From Pseudarthrobacter enclensis (GTDB lineage: Bacteria > Actinomycetota > Actinomycetes > Actinomycetales > Micrococcaceae): DNA of 64,000 nucleotides. Positions 45,186 to 55,985 of the stretch are shown here, in pieces (position 1 is the stretch's first letter; every line of letters begins with the position of its first letter). The translations under genes and the position numbers were made by a program. The DNA lies in the NCBI RefSeq assembly GCF_001457025.1, contig NZ_KQ758600.1, positions 434,001 to 498,000 on the forward strand, given 5' to 3'. The notes under the pieces are model-generated. The model had not been told where the DNA came from and searched no databases. It saw nothing but the letters and a program-made list of their open reading frames with translations.

Positions 45186-46058
45186 TTACTTAATTTCGTT
45201 CAGGTTAGGGTTGCGGTCGTACTCCACACCAAGCAGGCCGGTGTTGCCTGCTGCCTTCAGCTCGTCCATGTGTGCCGTGAATTCGGACTCAGACACGACC
45301 TTGACGCGGAACAGCATTTCGGAGTGGTACTCGCCGCAGAGTTCGGCACACTTGCCGTCGTAGGTCCCCTCCTTGGTGGGGGTGAACCGGATGTAGTTGG
45401 TCTTTCCGGGGATCATGTCGCGCTTCTGCAGGAAGGCGGGAACCCAGAAGGAGTGGATGACGTCGCGGGCGTTGAGTTCGAGGTCAACGGACTTGTTCAC
45501 CGGCAAGTACAGCGTGGGGAGCTGCTCCTTGTCGATGGTGTTGCCGGTCAGGTGAGCCTGCACGCCGGCCTCGTGGACGTCTTCCTGGATGACATCGCCG
45601 GACTTGTAATTGAAGTCCCATGCCCACTGCTTGCCGCGGACGTCAACGACGACGTCGGCCGGCTGGGAACGGTCATCGATGGCCTGCTGGTCACGGTCGG
45701 TGAAGTAGAAGAACACGACGACCATGAAGATCGGGATGGTGAGGTAGAAAACCTCGAGCGGCAGGTTGAAGCTGGTCTGCCGCGGGAATCCGACGGTCCC
45801 CTTGCGGCGGCGGTAGGCCACCAGGCACCAGATGATCAGGCCCCATGTAATGGTGCCCACCACGAGGGCGGCAATCCATGAGTTGACCCAGAGGTCCATG
45901 ATGCGGTCGGTGTTGCTGGTGGTGCCGCGCTCAGTGGGCAGCCACCCCTTCTCTACCTCTGGCGAACATCCGGTCAAAACCAACGCGCCGGCAATAGCCA
46001 AGCCAGTGATCGTTGTGATCGTTTTGCGTCGGCTGCCGGTTCGGTTCTGCGAACTCAC
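45186..46058 (-). CDS. ctaC: Cytochrome c oxidase subunit II lipoprotein
   Basis: The 290-residue subunit has a type II signal with lipobox LTGC (C31), two transmembrane helices and the extracytoplasmic cupredoxin domain. The CuA motif is [13 protein letters not shown] (about 226-238), with the upstream His (FWVPAF region, HSFWVPAFL). It accepts electrons from the QcrC heme. The GTG at 46058 follows GTAGGAAGGGCC. It is the first gene of ctaC-ctaD-ctaF, 10 bases before ctaD. Confidence 0.95.
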   Translation of the reverse strand: MSSQNRTGSRRKTITTITGLAIAGALVLTGCSPEVEKGWLPTERGTTSNTDRIMDLWVNSWIAALVVGTITWGLIIWCLVAYRRRKGTVGFPRQTSFNLPLEVFYLTIPIFMVVVFFYFTDRDQQAIDDRSQPADVVVDVRGKQWAWDFNYKSGDVIQEDVHEAGVQAHLTGNTIDKEQLPTLYLPVNKSVDLELNARDVIHSFWVPAFLQKRDMIPGKTNYIRFTPTKEGTYDGKCAELCGEYHSEMLFRVKVVSESEFTAHMDELKAAGNTGLLGVEYDRNPNLNEIK

Positions 46059-46179
46059 AGACGGCCCTTCCTACTTGTTGCTGCTGTCCGGGCAGCCATC
46101 GGCGGCCCCGGGCACACTAAAAAGTTTTACTACTCGATGTAGAGCTTACCGCTCCCCCGGACGTTTCGCCCACATGTCG

Positions 46180-46223
46180 GCGCCGTGCCTCCCGGCCAAT
46201 TGGATTGGCAGGAAGCACGGCGC
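46180..46223 (-). terminator. Hairpin after the ErpA-like gene
   Basis: GCGCCGTGC (46180-46188) pairs with GCACGGCGC (46215-46223), and an inner GCCAAT/ATTGGC stem extends it. It lies 24 bases past the stop of the minus-strand iron-sulfur gene and before the ctaC promoter region. No T run follows. Confidence 0.6.
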
Positions 46224-46246
46224 AGACATACGGCAAAATGACCGGC

Positions 46247-46633
46247 TTAGTGGAAGGAATCTCCACAGGCGCAGGAGCCACCGGCGTTGGGGTTGTCGAT
46301 GGTGAATCCCTGCTTTGAAATGGTGTCCTCGAAGTCGATGCTGGCGCCGCTGAGGTACGGAACGCTCATCTTGTCCACCACGACCTCGACGCCATCGAAG
46401 TCACGGACGGCATCGCCGTCGAGAATCCGCTCGTCGAAGTACAGCTGGTAAATCAGGCCGGAGCAGCCGCCGGGCTGCACGGCAACCCGAAGGCGCAGGT
46501 CTGTGCGGCCTTCCTGTTCGAGAAGGCTGCGTACCTTGCCTGCGGCGACATCGGTCAGGTTGACCTCGTGGACCGGCAGTTCGCCGGATTCGCTGGTGGT
46601 TGCGGTGCTGTTCTCATTGGTTGCGGTGCTCAT
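46247..46633 (-). CDS. A-type iron-sulfur carrier (ErpA/HesB-like)
   Basis: The 128-residue protein is an A-type carrier that delivers Fe-S clusters to target proteins. The three cluster cysteines are C57 (QPGGCSGLIY), C121 and C123 (GGSCACGDSFH). An N-terminal tail of about 20 residues is Ser/Thr-rich. AAGAAGGTAGG precedes the ATG. It is in the same direction as the cytochrome oxidase operon but separated from it by a hairpin. A role in maturing the nearby Rieske protein is possible but not shown. Confidence 0.9.
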   Translation of the reverse strand: MSTATNENSTATTSESGELPVHEVNLTDVAAGKVRSLLEQEGRTDLRLRVAVQPGGCSGLIYQLYFDERILDGDAVRDFDGVEVVVDKMSVPYLSGASIDFEDTISKQGFTIDNPNAGGSCACGDSFH

Positions 46634-46761
46634 TGGCCTACCTTCTTGGGACGGGTCCTGGCGGCCCCGCTTCTGCGGTGCCTGCCCCTACGGATTGGGT
46701 ATGGGCTATAGCTACATGCTACGTCGGACAGCCCTGTAGCTCTAACTCCTGACGTAACCAT

Positions 46762-46794
46762 GGGAGCCTCCCGGTTGTTCCCCGGGAGGCTCCC
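46762..46794 (-). terminator. Terminator after the M20 peptidase gene
   Basis: A 13-bp stem GGGAGCCTCCCGG/CCGGGAGGCTCCC (46762-46774 with 46782-46794) with a 7-nt loop lies 29 bases past the stop of the minus-strand M20 gene. Confidence 0.72.
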
Positions 46795-46822
46795 CCCAAC
46801 CCATGGGTCCAGGGGTTTCCAC

Positions 46823-48265
46823 TCACAGACCGTCGCTGTTCAACCGGGCCAGCAGCAGTGCTTCGGCAACAATGGCGTTGCGGAAGTCGCCGAGGTCCAG
46901 TGACTCGTTGGCGCTGTGGGCCCGAGAGTCGGGGTCCTCCACGCCCGTGACAAGTATCTGTACTTCGGGATAGAGCTCCATGAGGTCCGCAATAAAGGGA
47001 ATGGAACCGCCAATGCCCGTTTCCACCGCGGGCACGCCCCAGGCTTCACCCAGCGCCCACATGGCCATCCGAGCCGCGGGCGATGCGGTGTCGGTCTGGA
47101 ACGGATTGCCGCTCTCCCCCGGCGTGAAGGTGACCCTGGCCCCGAAGGGTGCGTGGGACTCGACGTGGCGGCGTACCGCGTCCATGGCGGCGTCCGGGTC
47201 CTGGCCCGGCGCGAGGCGAAGGCTGAATTTTGCCCGTGCCCGCGGCAGCAGGGTGTTGGAGGCGACGTCGACGGCGGGTGCGTCGAAGCCGATGATGGAC
47301 AGTGCAGGTTTGGTCCAGAGCCGGGATGCGATGCTGCCGCTGCCGGCGAGGCGGACGCCGTCGAGCACCGACGCGTCGGCGCGGTAGTCCGCCTCGGGGA
47401 GGTCGACGGAAGCCGTGTCCCTGGCGACCAGCCCTTCGATGGCGACGTTGCCGTCGTCGTCGTGGAGCGTGGCAATCAGCCGTGCCAGCAGCGTGGGCGC
47501 GTCCAGGACCGGCCCGCCGTACATGCCGGAGTGGACTGCGTGCTCCAGGACCTGGACCTCTATGGTGCCATCAACCAGGCCGCGCAGGCTGGTGGTCAGG
47601 GCAGGGATGCCCACCTTCCAGTTACTGGAATCAGCCACCACGATCACGTCCGCCCTCAGCAGTTCGCGGTTGGCTTCCAGGAACGGGCGGAAGGTGGGTG
47701 AACCGGCTTCCTCTTCCCCTTCGAAGAAGAAGGTCACGCCAAGGCCCAGCCGGTCACCGAGGACGCCGGCCACGGCGGCGTAGGCGGCGAGGTGGGCCAT
47801 GATGCCCGCTTTGTCGTCCGCGGCGCCGCGGCCGTACAGCCTGCCGTCCTTTTCCACTGCCGTAAAGGGACTGGTGTCCCACAGGGCTTCGTCACCCGCC
47901 GGCTGGACGTCATGGTGGGCGTACAGCAGGATGGTGGGCTTTCCCGGAGCGGCAGGACGGCGGGCGACGACGGCGGGACCTCCCGGGGTGCCGTCCGGCT
48001 TGGCGCAGGAAAGGGTCTGCACGTCCTCCAGGCCGGCGCCGCGCAACAGGCCGGCTACAGCTTCGGCGCTGCGTTCCAGGGGTGCCCGGTCGAAGCTGGG
48101 CCACGCAATGCCCGGGATGGCCACGAGGTCTTTGAGATGCGCCAGGGTCTGGTCAAAGGATTGGGCGACGGCGGCCCGAAGTCCGTCGGCCAGCGCGTCG
48201 GCCCCGGTGTGCGCGCCCGCGGTGCCCTGCGGTTCTGAAGTATGTGCCGTTGGCGATGAAGTCAT
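46823..48265 (-). CDS. M20 family dipeptidase/carboxypeptidase
   Basis: The 480-residue zinc peptidase has the metal motifs YAHHDVQPAGD (first His/Asp), GRGAADDKAG (bridging Asp) and FEGEEEAGSPTF (catalytic Glu pair), plus TGVEDPDSRAHSANESLDLG at the C terminus with a further zinc His. The lid/dimerisation domain covers about residues 210-330. It resembles the CNDP-like dipeptidases of actinobacteria, likely acting on small peptides; substrate unknown. The ATG at 48265 is used. The gene is divergent from DUF3043. Confidence 0.9.
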   Translation of the reverse strand: MTSSPTAHTSEPQGTAGAHTGADALADGLRAAVAQSFDQTLAHLKDLVAIPGIAWPSFDRAPLERSAEAVAGLLRGAGLEDVQTLSCAKPDGTPGGPAVVARRPAAPGKPTILLYAHHDVQPAGDEALWDTSPFTAVEKDGRLYGRGAADDKAGIMAHLAAYAAVAGVLGDRLGLGVTFFFEGEEEAGSPTFRPFLEANRELLRADVIVVADSSNWKVGIPALTTSLRGLVDGTIEVQVLEHAVHSGMYGGPVLDAPTLLARLIATLHDDDGNVAIEGLVARDTASVDLPEADYRADASVLDGVRLAGSGSIASRLWTKPALSIIGFDAPAVDVASNTLLPRARAKFSLRLAPGQDPDAAMDAVRRHVESHAPFGARVTFTPGESGNPFQTDTASPAARMAMWALGEAWGVPAVETGIGGSIPFIADLMELYPEVQILVTGVEDPDSRAHSANESLDLGDFRNAIVAEALLLARLNSDGL

Positions 48266-48354
48266 GGCGAAAACATTACTCCCGTCACATCTTCAGCTCT
48301 GGCACCAGCTGCCGGGCAGGGATTCCGGCTGCTCCCGCAAGGTATTCTGTTCTG

Positions 48355-48957
48355 GTGTTCGGACGTAAAAAGGAAGCGCCCACGGCGCAGGAAACAGTTG
48401 ACCAGCAGGCTGCCGAGGCAGCTGCGCGCCAGGCAGGAATGACGGGCAAGGGCGCACCGACGCCGACCCGCAGGGCCCAGGAGGCTGCCCGCAGGCGTCC
48501 ACTGGTGCCGGAGGACCGCAAAGCTTCCAAGGCGGCCGAACGCCAGGCGATCCAGGACCAGCGCCAGAAGATGCGCCAGGCCCTGGACACCGGAGACGAG
48601 AAGTTCCTGCCGCTGCGTGACAAGGGGCCGCAGAAACGCTATGCCCGCGACTACGTTGACGCCCGGTTCAGCCTGGGCGAGTTCCTGATGTTCGGTGCCC
48701 TGGTCTTCGTTTTGGTGTCGTTGGTGGTGCCGGCATCCAGCGAGTACATGGTCTACGTCCTGGGCGGGTTCTGGGTCATGTTCCTCGCTGTCTTCGTTGA
48801 CGTTTTCATTCTTTCCCGCAAGCTGCGCAAGCGCCTTGCGGACAAGTTCGGCGAGGTGGAACGCGGCACTGTTTGGTACGGCTCCATGCGGTCACTGCAG
48901 TTCCGCAAGCTGCGGCTTCCCAAGCCGCAGGTCGGCCGGGGACAGTACCCCTCCTAA
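48355..48957 (+). CDS. DUF3043 membrane protein
   Basis: The 200-residue protein begins MFGRKKEAPTAQETVDQQAA and has a long basic, helical N-terminal part (RAQEAARRRPLVPEDRKASK). YARDYVDARFSLGEFLMFG leads into two transmembrane helices (about 105-150). The basic tail is RKLRKRLADKFGEVERGTVW. This pattern is the DUF3043 family, conserved in actinobacteria beside the cytochrome oxidase region and without known function. The GTG start at 48355 fits the family. Confidence 0.87.
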   Translation: MFGRKKEAPTAQETVDQQAAEAAARQAGMTGKGAPTPTRRAQEAARRRPLVPEDRKASKAAERQAIQDQRQKMRQALDTGDEKFLPLRDKGPQKRYARDYVDARFSLGEFLMFGALVFVLVSLVVPASSEYMVYVLGGFWVMFLAVFVDVFILSRKLRKRLADKFGEVERGTVWYGSMRSLQFRKLRLPKPQVGRGQYPS

Positions 48958-48980
48958 GCCACCCTTAGGCCTCCATCCTT

Positions 48981-49024
48981 AAACGGTGATCCCCGGCAGG
49001 AGTTCCTGCCGGGGATCACCGTTT
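48981..49024. terminator. Terminator between DUF3043 and pyrD
   Basis: A perfect 20-bp stem (48981-49000 with 49005-49024) has an AGTT loop. The arms carry AAA and TTT ends, so it can act in both directions between the convergent genes. Confidence 0.88.
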
Positions 49025-49090
49025 AATGCGTACTGTTCAGGCCCACCGTTGCTTCAAAGGCAGCGCTCCGTGGCGATCACCATTCACGGG

Positions 49091-49125
49091 GCGCCGCGCC
49101 AGTCGCCACCGGGTTTGCGCGGCGC
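49091..49125 (-). terminator. GC hairpin after pyrD
   Basis: GCGCCGCGC (49091-49099) pairs with GCGCGGCGC (49117-49125) around a 17-nt loop, four bases past the minus-strand pyrD stop. Without a T run it may only assist the stronger hairpin further on. Confidence 0.45.
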
Positions 49126-49129
49126 GGCG

Positions 49130-50200
49130 TCAGGCTTTGCGGTTCCGTGCCAGGCGCCGGTTGATCCGGGCCGCCCAGAATGGCCCCTCGTAGAGGAAAG
49201 CGGTATAGCCCTGCACGAGGGTTGCTCCCGCGTCCAGCCGTTCCTGAACATCCCGGGCATCCTCCACTCCGCCGACCGCCACCAGGGTGAGGCTGCCGCC
49301 CGTGGCGTCCTTGAGCCGGCGCAGGACTTCCAGGGACCGCTTCTTCAGCGGGGCACCGGACAATCCCCCGGCTCCGCATTCCTCCACCTGGCCGGCCGGT
49401 GATGTGAGCCCGGTCCTGGCGATCGTGGTGTTGGTGGCGATGATGCCGTCAAGCTTCAGGTCCAGTGCAAGCCGGGCAACGTCGTCGATATCCTCATCGC
49501 TGAGGTCCGGAGCGATCTTCACCAGCAGCGGGACACGGCGGCCCGCGGCCCGGTCCGCTTCTTCCCGCACCGCGGTGAGCAGGGGCCGGAGCGTCTCCAC
49601 ATCCTGCAGCAGCCGAAGCCCGGGGGTGTTGGGGGAACTGACGTTCACCACCAGATAATCCGCCGCCGGCGCCAGCGTGCGTGCGCTGACACGGTAGTCG
49701 TCCACCGCGTCGGCGAGCTCGACGGCCTTGGTCTTGCCGATGTTGACGCCGATCACCGGCCGGACGCCGGGATAACGCCGCTGCAGCGCAGCACGCGCCG
49801 ACTTCAGGCGTGGAGCGACGGCGGCCGCACCGTCATTGTTGAACCCCATCCTGTTGATCACTGCACGGTCCTGGACCAGGCGGAAGAGCCGCGGTTTCTC
49901 ATTGCCGGGCTGCGCCTGGCCGGTGATGGTGCCGACTTCGACGTGGCCGAAACCCAGCTCGGTCAGGGCCTCAATGCCGTGGCCCTCCTTGTCGAATCCC
50001 GCGGCCAGCCCGAACGGCGAAGGAAAGGTCACCCCGAAAGCGGTGGTCTGCAGCGACGGCGCCGGGGCCGTCAGCTTGTGCAGCAGCCTGCCGGCGCCGG
50101 AGGCATGCGCGAGCCGGATGCCTTTGAACCCGAGAGTGTGGGCGCGTTCAGCGTCCATCCATGAAAAGGCCAGCTTAAAGAAGGTGGGGTAAAGGCGCAT
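49130..50200 (-). CDS. pyrD: Dihydroorotate dehydrogenase (quinone), class 2
   Basis: The 356-residue FMN enzyme oxidises dihydroorotate to orotate in pyrimidine synthesis and passes electrons to menaquinone. The N-terminal helical hairpin (MRLYPTFFKLAFSWMDAERA) is the class 2 membrane-contact domain. FGLAAGFDKEGHGIEALTEL, FGHVEVGTITGQAQPGNEKP and NRMGFNNDGA are FMN/substrate blocks, the catalytic Ser lies in VNVSSPNTPGLR, and VGGVEDARDVQERLDAGATL binds phosphate. A class 2 enzyme fits an aerobe with a full respiratory chain. Confidence 0.95.
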   Translation of the reverse strand: MRLYPTFFKLAFSWMDAERAHTLGFKGIRLAHASGAGRLLHKLTAPAPSLQTTAFGVTFPSPFGLAAGFDKEGHGIEALTELGFGHVEVGTITGQAQPGNEKPRLFRLVQDRAVINRMGFNNDGAAAVAPRLKSARAALQRRYPGVRPVIGVNIGKTKAVELADAVDDYRVSARTLAPAADYLVVNVSSPNTPGLRLLQDVETLRPLLTAVREEADRAAGRRVPLLVKIAPDLSDEDIDDVARLALDLKLDGIIATNTTIARTGLTSPAGQVEECGAGGLSGAPLKKRSLEVLRRLKDATGGSLTLVAVGGVEDARDVQERLDAGATLVQGYTAFLYEGPFWAARINRRLARNRKA

Positions 50201-50291
50201 GCCTCCAGTTTTCCGTCTTACGCGGCGTAGACCAAAACGGAGACGCCAAAAACCGGCTGGAAGCAGGCAGGCACCGGATTAGCATGGGTCC

Positions 50292-51287
50292 ATGGCATGG
50301 GAGCAGGACATTCTGGGGACGGAGTTCCAGTCCCTCGCGTTCCGGGCCGCAGGTGCAGACGGCGTGGAGCGGACCGCGACGCTTGTCCGCCACCGGCCGA
50401 AGGGCGTAGTGGCGTCCCCGCCGGGCAGCCGGCAGGCGGTCCTGTTCCTGCACGGCTGGAGCGACTACTTCTTCAACGTGGACCTGGCCCGGTTCTGGAG
50501 CGGCGCCGGGTACGACTTCTATGCGCTGGACATGCACAACCACGGCAGGAGCCTGCGGCCCGGCACGCACGGCGGATATGTAGGGCACCTGGCCGACTAC
50601 GACGCCGAGATTGCTGCGGCGACCGCGCTGATCGGGGATCATGGCACTCCCGGACCGCTAACCCTCATGGGACATTCCACGGGCGGCCTGGTGGCGGCGC
50701 TGTGGGCCAGCCGCCATCCCGGAGCGGTGTCCCGCCTGGTGCTCAACAGCCCTTGGCTGGAGATGCATGGCAGCTCGCTGGTACGCCGAGCGGCGGCTGG
50801 AATGCTGGCACCCCTGACCCGGGTGCGGCCCGAAACGGTTCTCCGGTTGCCGGAACGGGGCTTTTACTGGCGGACCATCAGCAGTGCAGCCGAGGGCGAG
50901 TGGACCCTGGACGACCGGTACCGCCCGCCCCTGGCGTTCCCTGTCCGGGCGGGTTGGCTCAGCGCGGTGCTGGCGGGCCAGGCACAGGTGGCCCGTGGCC
51001 TCGGCATCGAGGTGCCCATCCTGGTCCTGCTGTCCGGCGGCAGCGCGAACGGGCTGCTGTGGTCGGAGGAGATGCGGCGCACGGACGCTGTGCTGGATGT
51101 CAGGATCATCGGGGCAAGGGCACTCACGCTGGGCCGTTCTGTCACCGTTGAACGCATCGACGGGGCGCTCCATGATGTGTTCCTCTCCCCCGATGCTGTG
51201 CGCCGGGACGCGTATGCCAGGCTGGAACGCTGGCTCGCCTCCTACGGCCATGACACCGCTCCGGACCAGACGAGCGACGCGCCGTGA
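50292..51287 (+). CDS. Alpha/beta hydrolase (first of a tandem pair)
   Basis: The 331-residue serine hydrolase of the monoacylglycerol-lipase/S33 type has the oxyanion segment LFLHGWSDYFFN, the nucleophile elbow GHSTGG, and the catalytic His in GALHDVFLS. It has no signal peptide. Its closest relative in the window is the next gene, with the same length, the same LHDVFLS motif and the same NSPWLEMHGSSLVRR block as [15 protein letters not shown] there. It may act on lipids or lysophospholipids; the substrate is unknown. The GTGA overlap couples it to the second gene. Confidence 0.87.
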   Translation: MAWEQDILGTEFQSLAFRAAGADGVERTATLVRHRPKGVVASPPGSRQAVLFLHGWSDYFFNVDLARFWSGAGYDFYALDMHNHGRSLRPGTHGGYVGHLADYDAEIAAATALIGDHGTPGPLTLMGHSTGGLVAALWASRHPGAVSRLVLNSPWLEMHGSSLVRRAAAGMLAPLTRVRPETVLRLPERGFYWRTISSAAEGEWTLDDRYRPPLAFPVRAGWLSAVLAGQAQVARGLGIEVPILVLLSGGSANGLLWSEEMRRTDAVLDVRIIGARALTLGRSVTVERIDGALHDVFLSPDAVRRDAYARLERWLASYGHDTAPDQTSDAP

Positions 51288-52309
51288 GCGGTGCAGAAGC
51301 GGGCCGCGGGAACCTGACGGATCTGTGGACCGCGGACGTGCTGGGAACTGCCTTTGAGCAACTGACGCTGCCGCTGGCCCCGGATGATGAAGGCGACGTC
51401 CAGGCGACGCTCGTGCGGTGCGTCGCAGCCGCCGCGCCGCGCACATCGGACCGGCCGCAGGCGCTGAACGTGGTCCTGTACGTCCACGGGTGGGCGGACT
51501 ACTTCCTGCAGGCCGAGGTGGCAGAGCACCTCGCGGCTCGGGGCATCCCCTTTTACGCGGTGGACCTCCGGAAGTTTGGCCGCAGCCTCCGCCCTTGGCA
51601 GACCCCCGGCTACACCGATGACCTGGCCGTCTACGACGAAGACCTCGCTGCAGCCCTGGCGGCGATCCGCGGGGATGTGGCACAGCTGTACGGCGCGGAC
51701 GTGACGCCGGCAGTGCACGTGCTGGCCCATTCCCTGGGCGGATTGGTCGCTGCCCTCTGGGCGGACCGCAACCCCGGACTCGCCGCCTCCCTGGTCCTGA
51801 ACGCCCCCTGGCTGGAGCTTCAGGGCAGCAGCATCATCCGGACCATCGCGATGCACCTGGTGGACCCGCTGTCCAAGGCCGATCCGCGGCGGCCGCTGTG
51901 GCTTCCCGAAATGCCCGGCTACTGGCAAAGCGTCAGTTCCGAAGCGCACGGCGAATGGCAGCTTGACCCGGCATGGCGGCCCCGCGCGTCGTTCCCGATC
52001 CGCGCCGGTTGGGCGAAGGCAGTCCTGGCCGGCCATGCCGCCGTGGAACGCAGGCTGCACATCCGGGAACCTGTCCTGGTCATGCTCTCAGACCGGACAC
52101 GCATCCAGATTGAATGGTCGGCGGACATGATGGAAGCGGACGCCGTGATCAACGTGGAGGAGACCGCAGGACGGGCCCTGCGACTGGGCCGGCGCGTCAG
52201 CGTTTACCGGTATCCCGGCGCACTCCACGACGTGTTCCTTTCGCGCCGGGCCGTCAGGGAAGAAGCCACCCGGGACCTGGCAGCGTGGGTGGGATGCTTT
52301 CCGGCCTAG
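51284..52309 (+). CDS. Alpha/beta hydrolase (second of a tandem pair)
   Basis: The 341-residue paralogue of the preceding gene has [14 protein letters not shown], nucleophile motif AHSLGG (A where its twin has G, before His-Ser), and [13 protein letters not shown] at the C terminus. The first 35 residues and the loop at about 130-150 differ from the twin. The start overlaps the stop of the first gene by four bases; its own stop overlaps that of the convergent uppS gene by three bases on the opposite strand. Confidence 0.87.
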   Translation: MSGAEAGRGNLTDLWTADVLGTAFEQLTLPLAPDDEGDVQATLVRCVAAAAPRTSDRPQALNVVLYVHGWADYFLQAEVAEHLAARGIPFYAVDLRKFGRSLRPWQTPGYTDDLAVYDEDLAAALAAIRGDVAQLYGADVTPAVHVLAHSLGGLVAALWADRNPGLAASLVLNAPWLELQGSSIIRTIAMHLVDPLSKADPRRPLWLPEMPGYWQSVSSEAHGEWQLDPAWRPRASFPIRAGWAKAVLAGHAAVERRLHIREPVLVMLSDRTRIQIEWSADMMEADAVINVEETAGRALRLGRRVSVYRYPGALHDVFLSRRAVREEATRDLAAWVGCFPA

Positions 52310-53157
52310 GTTCCGTCGGTGGCGGCCGGTGAGCCTGCCGGTGCCGCCGCGGCATCGACGGCCCCGCCGTACCTGCGGTCCCGGCGCGCATATTCTTCCA
52401 CCGCCGCCCAGAGGGTCCGGCGGTCTACATCCGGCCACAGCGTGTCCATGAAGACGAACTCGGCGTAGGCCGACTGCCAGAGCAGGAAGTTGGACAACCG
52501 CTGTTCACCCGAGCTGCGAAGGAACAGGTCCACGTCCGGCAGGTCCGGCTCGTCGAGGTACTTCTGGATGGTGCGCTCGGAAATCGCCGAGGGCTTCAGC
52601 TTGCCGGCGGCGACGTCAGCGGCGATGGCCGACACCGCGTCCGTGATTTCGGCCCGGCCGCCGTAATTAACACACATGGTCAACGTGCAGGTGTTGTTGC
52701 CGGCGGTGAAGGCTTCCGCCTCCTCCAGTTCCCGGATGACCGAACCCCACAGTTTGGGCCGGCGGCCGGACCACCTGACCCGGACGCCCCACTCGTCCAG
52801 CTGGTTCCGCTGGCGTCGCAGCACATCCTTGTTAAATCCCATCAGGAAGCGCACTTCCTCAGGAGACCTGCGCCAGTTCTCCGTGGAGAAGGCGTACACA
52901 CTCACGTACTCGATGCCCAGCTCGATGGCGCCGGCCATGACATCGAGCAGGGCGGGTTCGCCGGCCTTGTGCCCTTCGATCCGAGGCAATCCCCGCTGGT
53001 TCGCCCACCGGCCGTTGCCGTCCATAACGATGGCGACGTGCCGCGGGACGAATTCGGCCGGGATGGACGGGGGCACGGCACCCGACGGGTGCGGGTACGG
53101 TGCCGTTACGGGACGGGTCCGCGTGCGGGGGGTGTTGGTTTTCTTGCCCAGGGCCAC
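52306..53157 (-). CDS. uppS: Isoprenyl transferase (undecaprenyl/decaprenyl diphosphate synthase)
   Basis: A 283-residue cis-prenyltransferase that extends FPP with IPP to make the lipid carrier for cell-wall synthesis. The pyrophosphate-binding motif is [17 protein letters not shown] (D46, N48, R50), with [22 protein letters not shown] and [20 protein letters not shown] for IPP binding. The N-terminal 35 residues are a basic, Pro-rich extension. GTG start; it is two bases downstream of recO in the same direction, a conserved pair. Confidence 0.94.
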   Translation of the reverse strand: MALGKKTNTPRTRTRPVTAPYPHPSGAVPPSIPAEFVPRHVAIVMDGNGRWANQRGLPRIEGHKAGEPALLDVMAGAIELGIEYVSVYAFSTENWRRSPEEVRFLMGFNKDVLRRQRNQLDEWGVRVRWSGRRPKLWGSVIRELEEAEAFTAGNNTCTLTMCVNYGGRAEITDAVSAIAADVAAGKLKPSAISERTIQKYLDEPDLPDVDLFLRSSGEQRLSNFLLWQSAYAEFVFMDTLWPDVDRRTLWAAVEEYARRDRRYGGAVDAAAAPAGSPAATDGT

Positions 53158-53159
53158 TG

Positions 53160-53912
53160 TCAGCTACGCTCCACGTGTTTGAGGGATTTGAGCACCCGTT
53201 CCAGGTGCCATTGCAGGTAGGCGGCCACCAGCCCCGCGGCTTCCTTGCGGTGCAGGGGAAGGGAAGCGTCCGCGGTGGCCCAGTCGCCGGTGAGCAGGGC
53301 GGCCAGCAACGTGACGGTCTCCGGGGCAGGCGCCGGCGAGCCCGGCGGCCGGCAGCCGGCGCAGACCATGCCGCCCAGGGCCGCCGCGAAGGCGGTGTGC
53401 GGGCCTGGCATGCCGCACCGGGCACAGGCGGTGAAACTGGGGGCCCAGCCGCCTGTTGCCAGGGCGCGGAGCAGGTAGGAATCCAGGATCAGGCCTGCCG
53501 CATGCTCATCCCGGCTCAATGCTGCCAGCGCGCCGACCAGCAGGTTGTACTGCGCGGTTCCCGCTTCGCCGTCCACGTCCGTGAGTTTTTCCGCAGTCTC
53601 GGTCATGGCCGCGGCCACCGTGTAGCGGGCGTAGTCCGCCGCAATGCTTCCGCCGTAGGCGCCTTTAGCCACAGCCTGGGTCACGATGTCCAGGGTCCTG
53701 CCCGAGACCAGCTGCAGGTCTGCGACCATGAACGGTTCAAGCCGCGCACCGAACCGGCTGCTGGTACGGCGCACGCCTTTGGCAACGGCCCGCACCTGGC
53801 CATGGTGCTTGGTGAGGAGGGTGATGATCCGGTCCGCTTCACCCAGCTTGTGGGTACGCAGCACCACGGCATCGTCCCGGTACGCACGGGAAGCGAACGA
53901 TTGTTGGGCCAC
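53160..53912 (-). CDS. recO: DNA repair protein RecO
   Basis: The 250-residue protein has an N-terminal OB fold ([36 protein letters not shown]), a helical middle domain and a zinc-finger-like CARC...CAGC (about 161-186). With RecR it loads RecA onto SSB-coated DNA. The GTG start is used. It is followed two bases later by uppS. Confidence 0.93.
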   Translation of the reverse strand: MAQQSFASRAYRDDAVVLRTHKLGEADRIITLLTKHHGQVRAVAKGVRRTSSRFGARLEPFMVADLQLVSGRTLDIVTQAVAKGAYGGSIAADYARYTVAAAMTETAEKLTDVDGEAGTAQYNLLVGALAALSRDEHAAGLILDSYLLRALATGGWAPSFTACARCGMPGPHTAFAAALGGMVCAGCRPPGSPAPAPETVTLLAALLTGDWATADASLPLHRKEAAGLVAAYLQWHLERVLKSLKHVERS

Positions 53913-53993
53913 GCTTTATCTTCCCATCCCCGGCGGCCACCGGATCCCGCGCCGCCGCGCCCCGCGTGTTCGCTGGGCGCGGCGGCAGGCGGA

Positions 53994-55850
<1,857 letters not shown>

Positions 55851-55985
55851 GAAGGAGCTCTGCACGCACCTTTTGAGGGTAACACGGGTGCGTAAGATGA
55901 AAGGGCACTACCGTCCGTAAAGTCCAGCATGCAGACGTATCCGGTATCTGTGCCGGCTGCGGCGTTGCAGAAATAAGGAGTCTCA

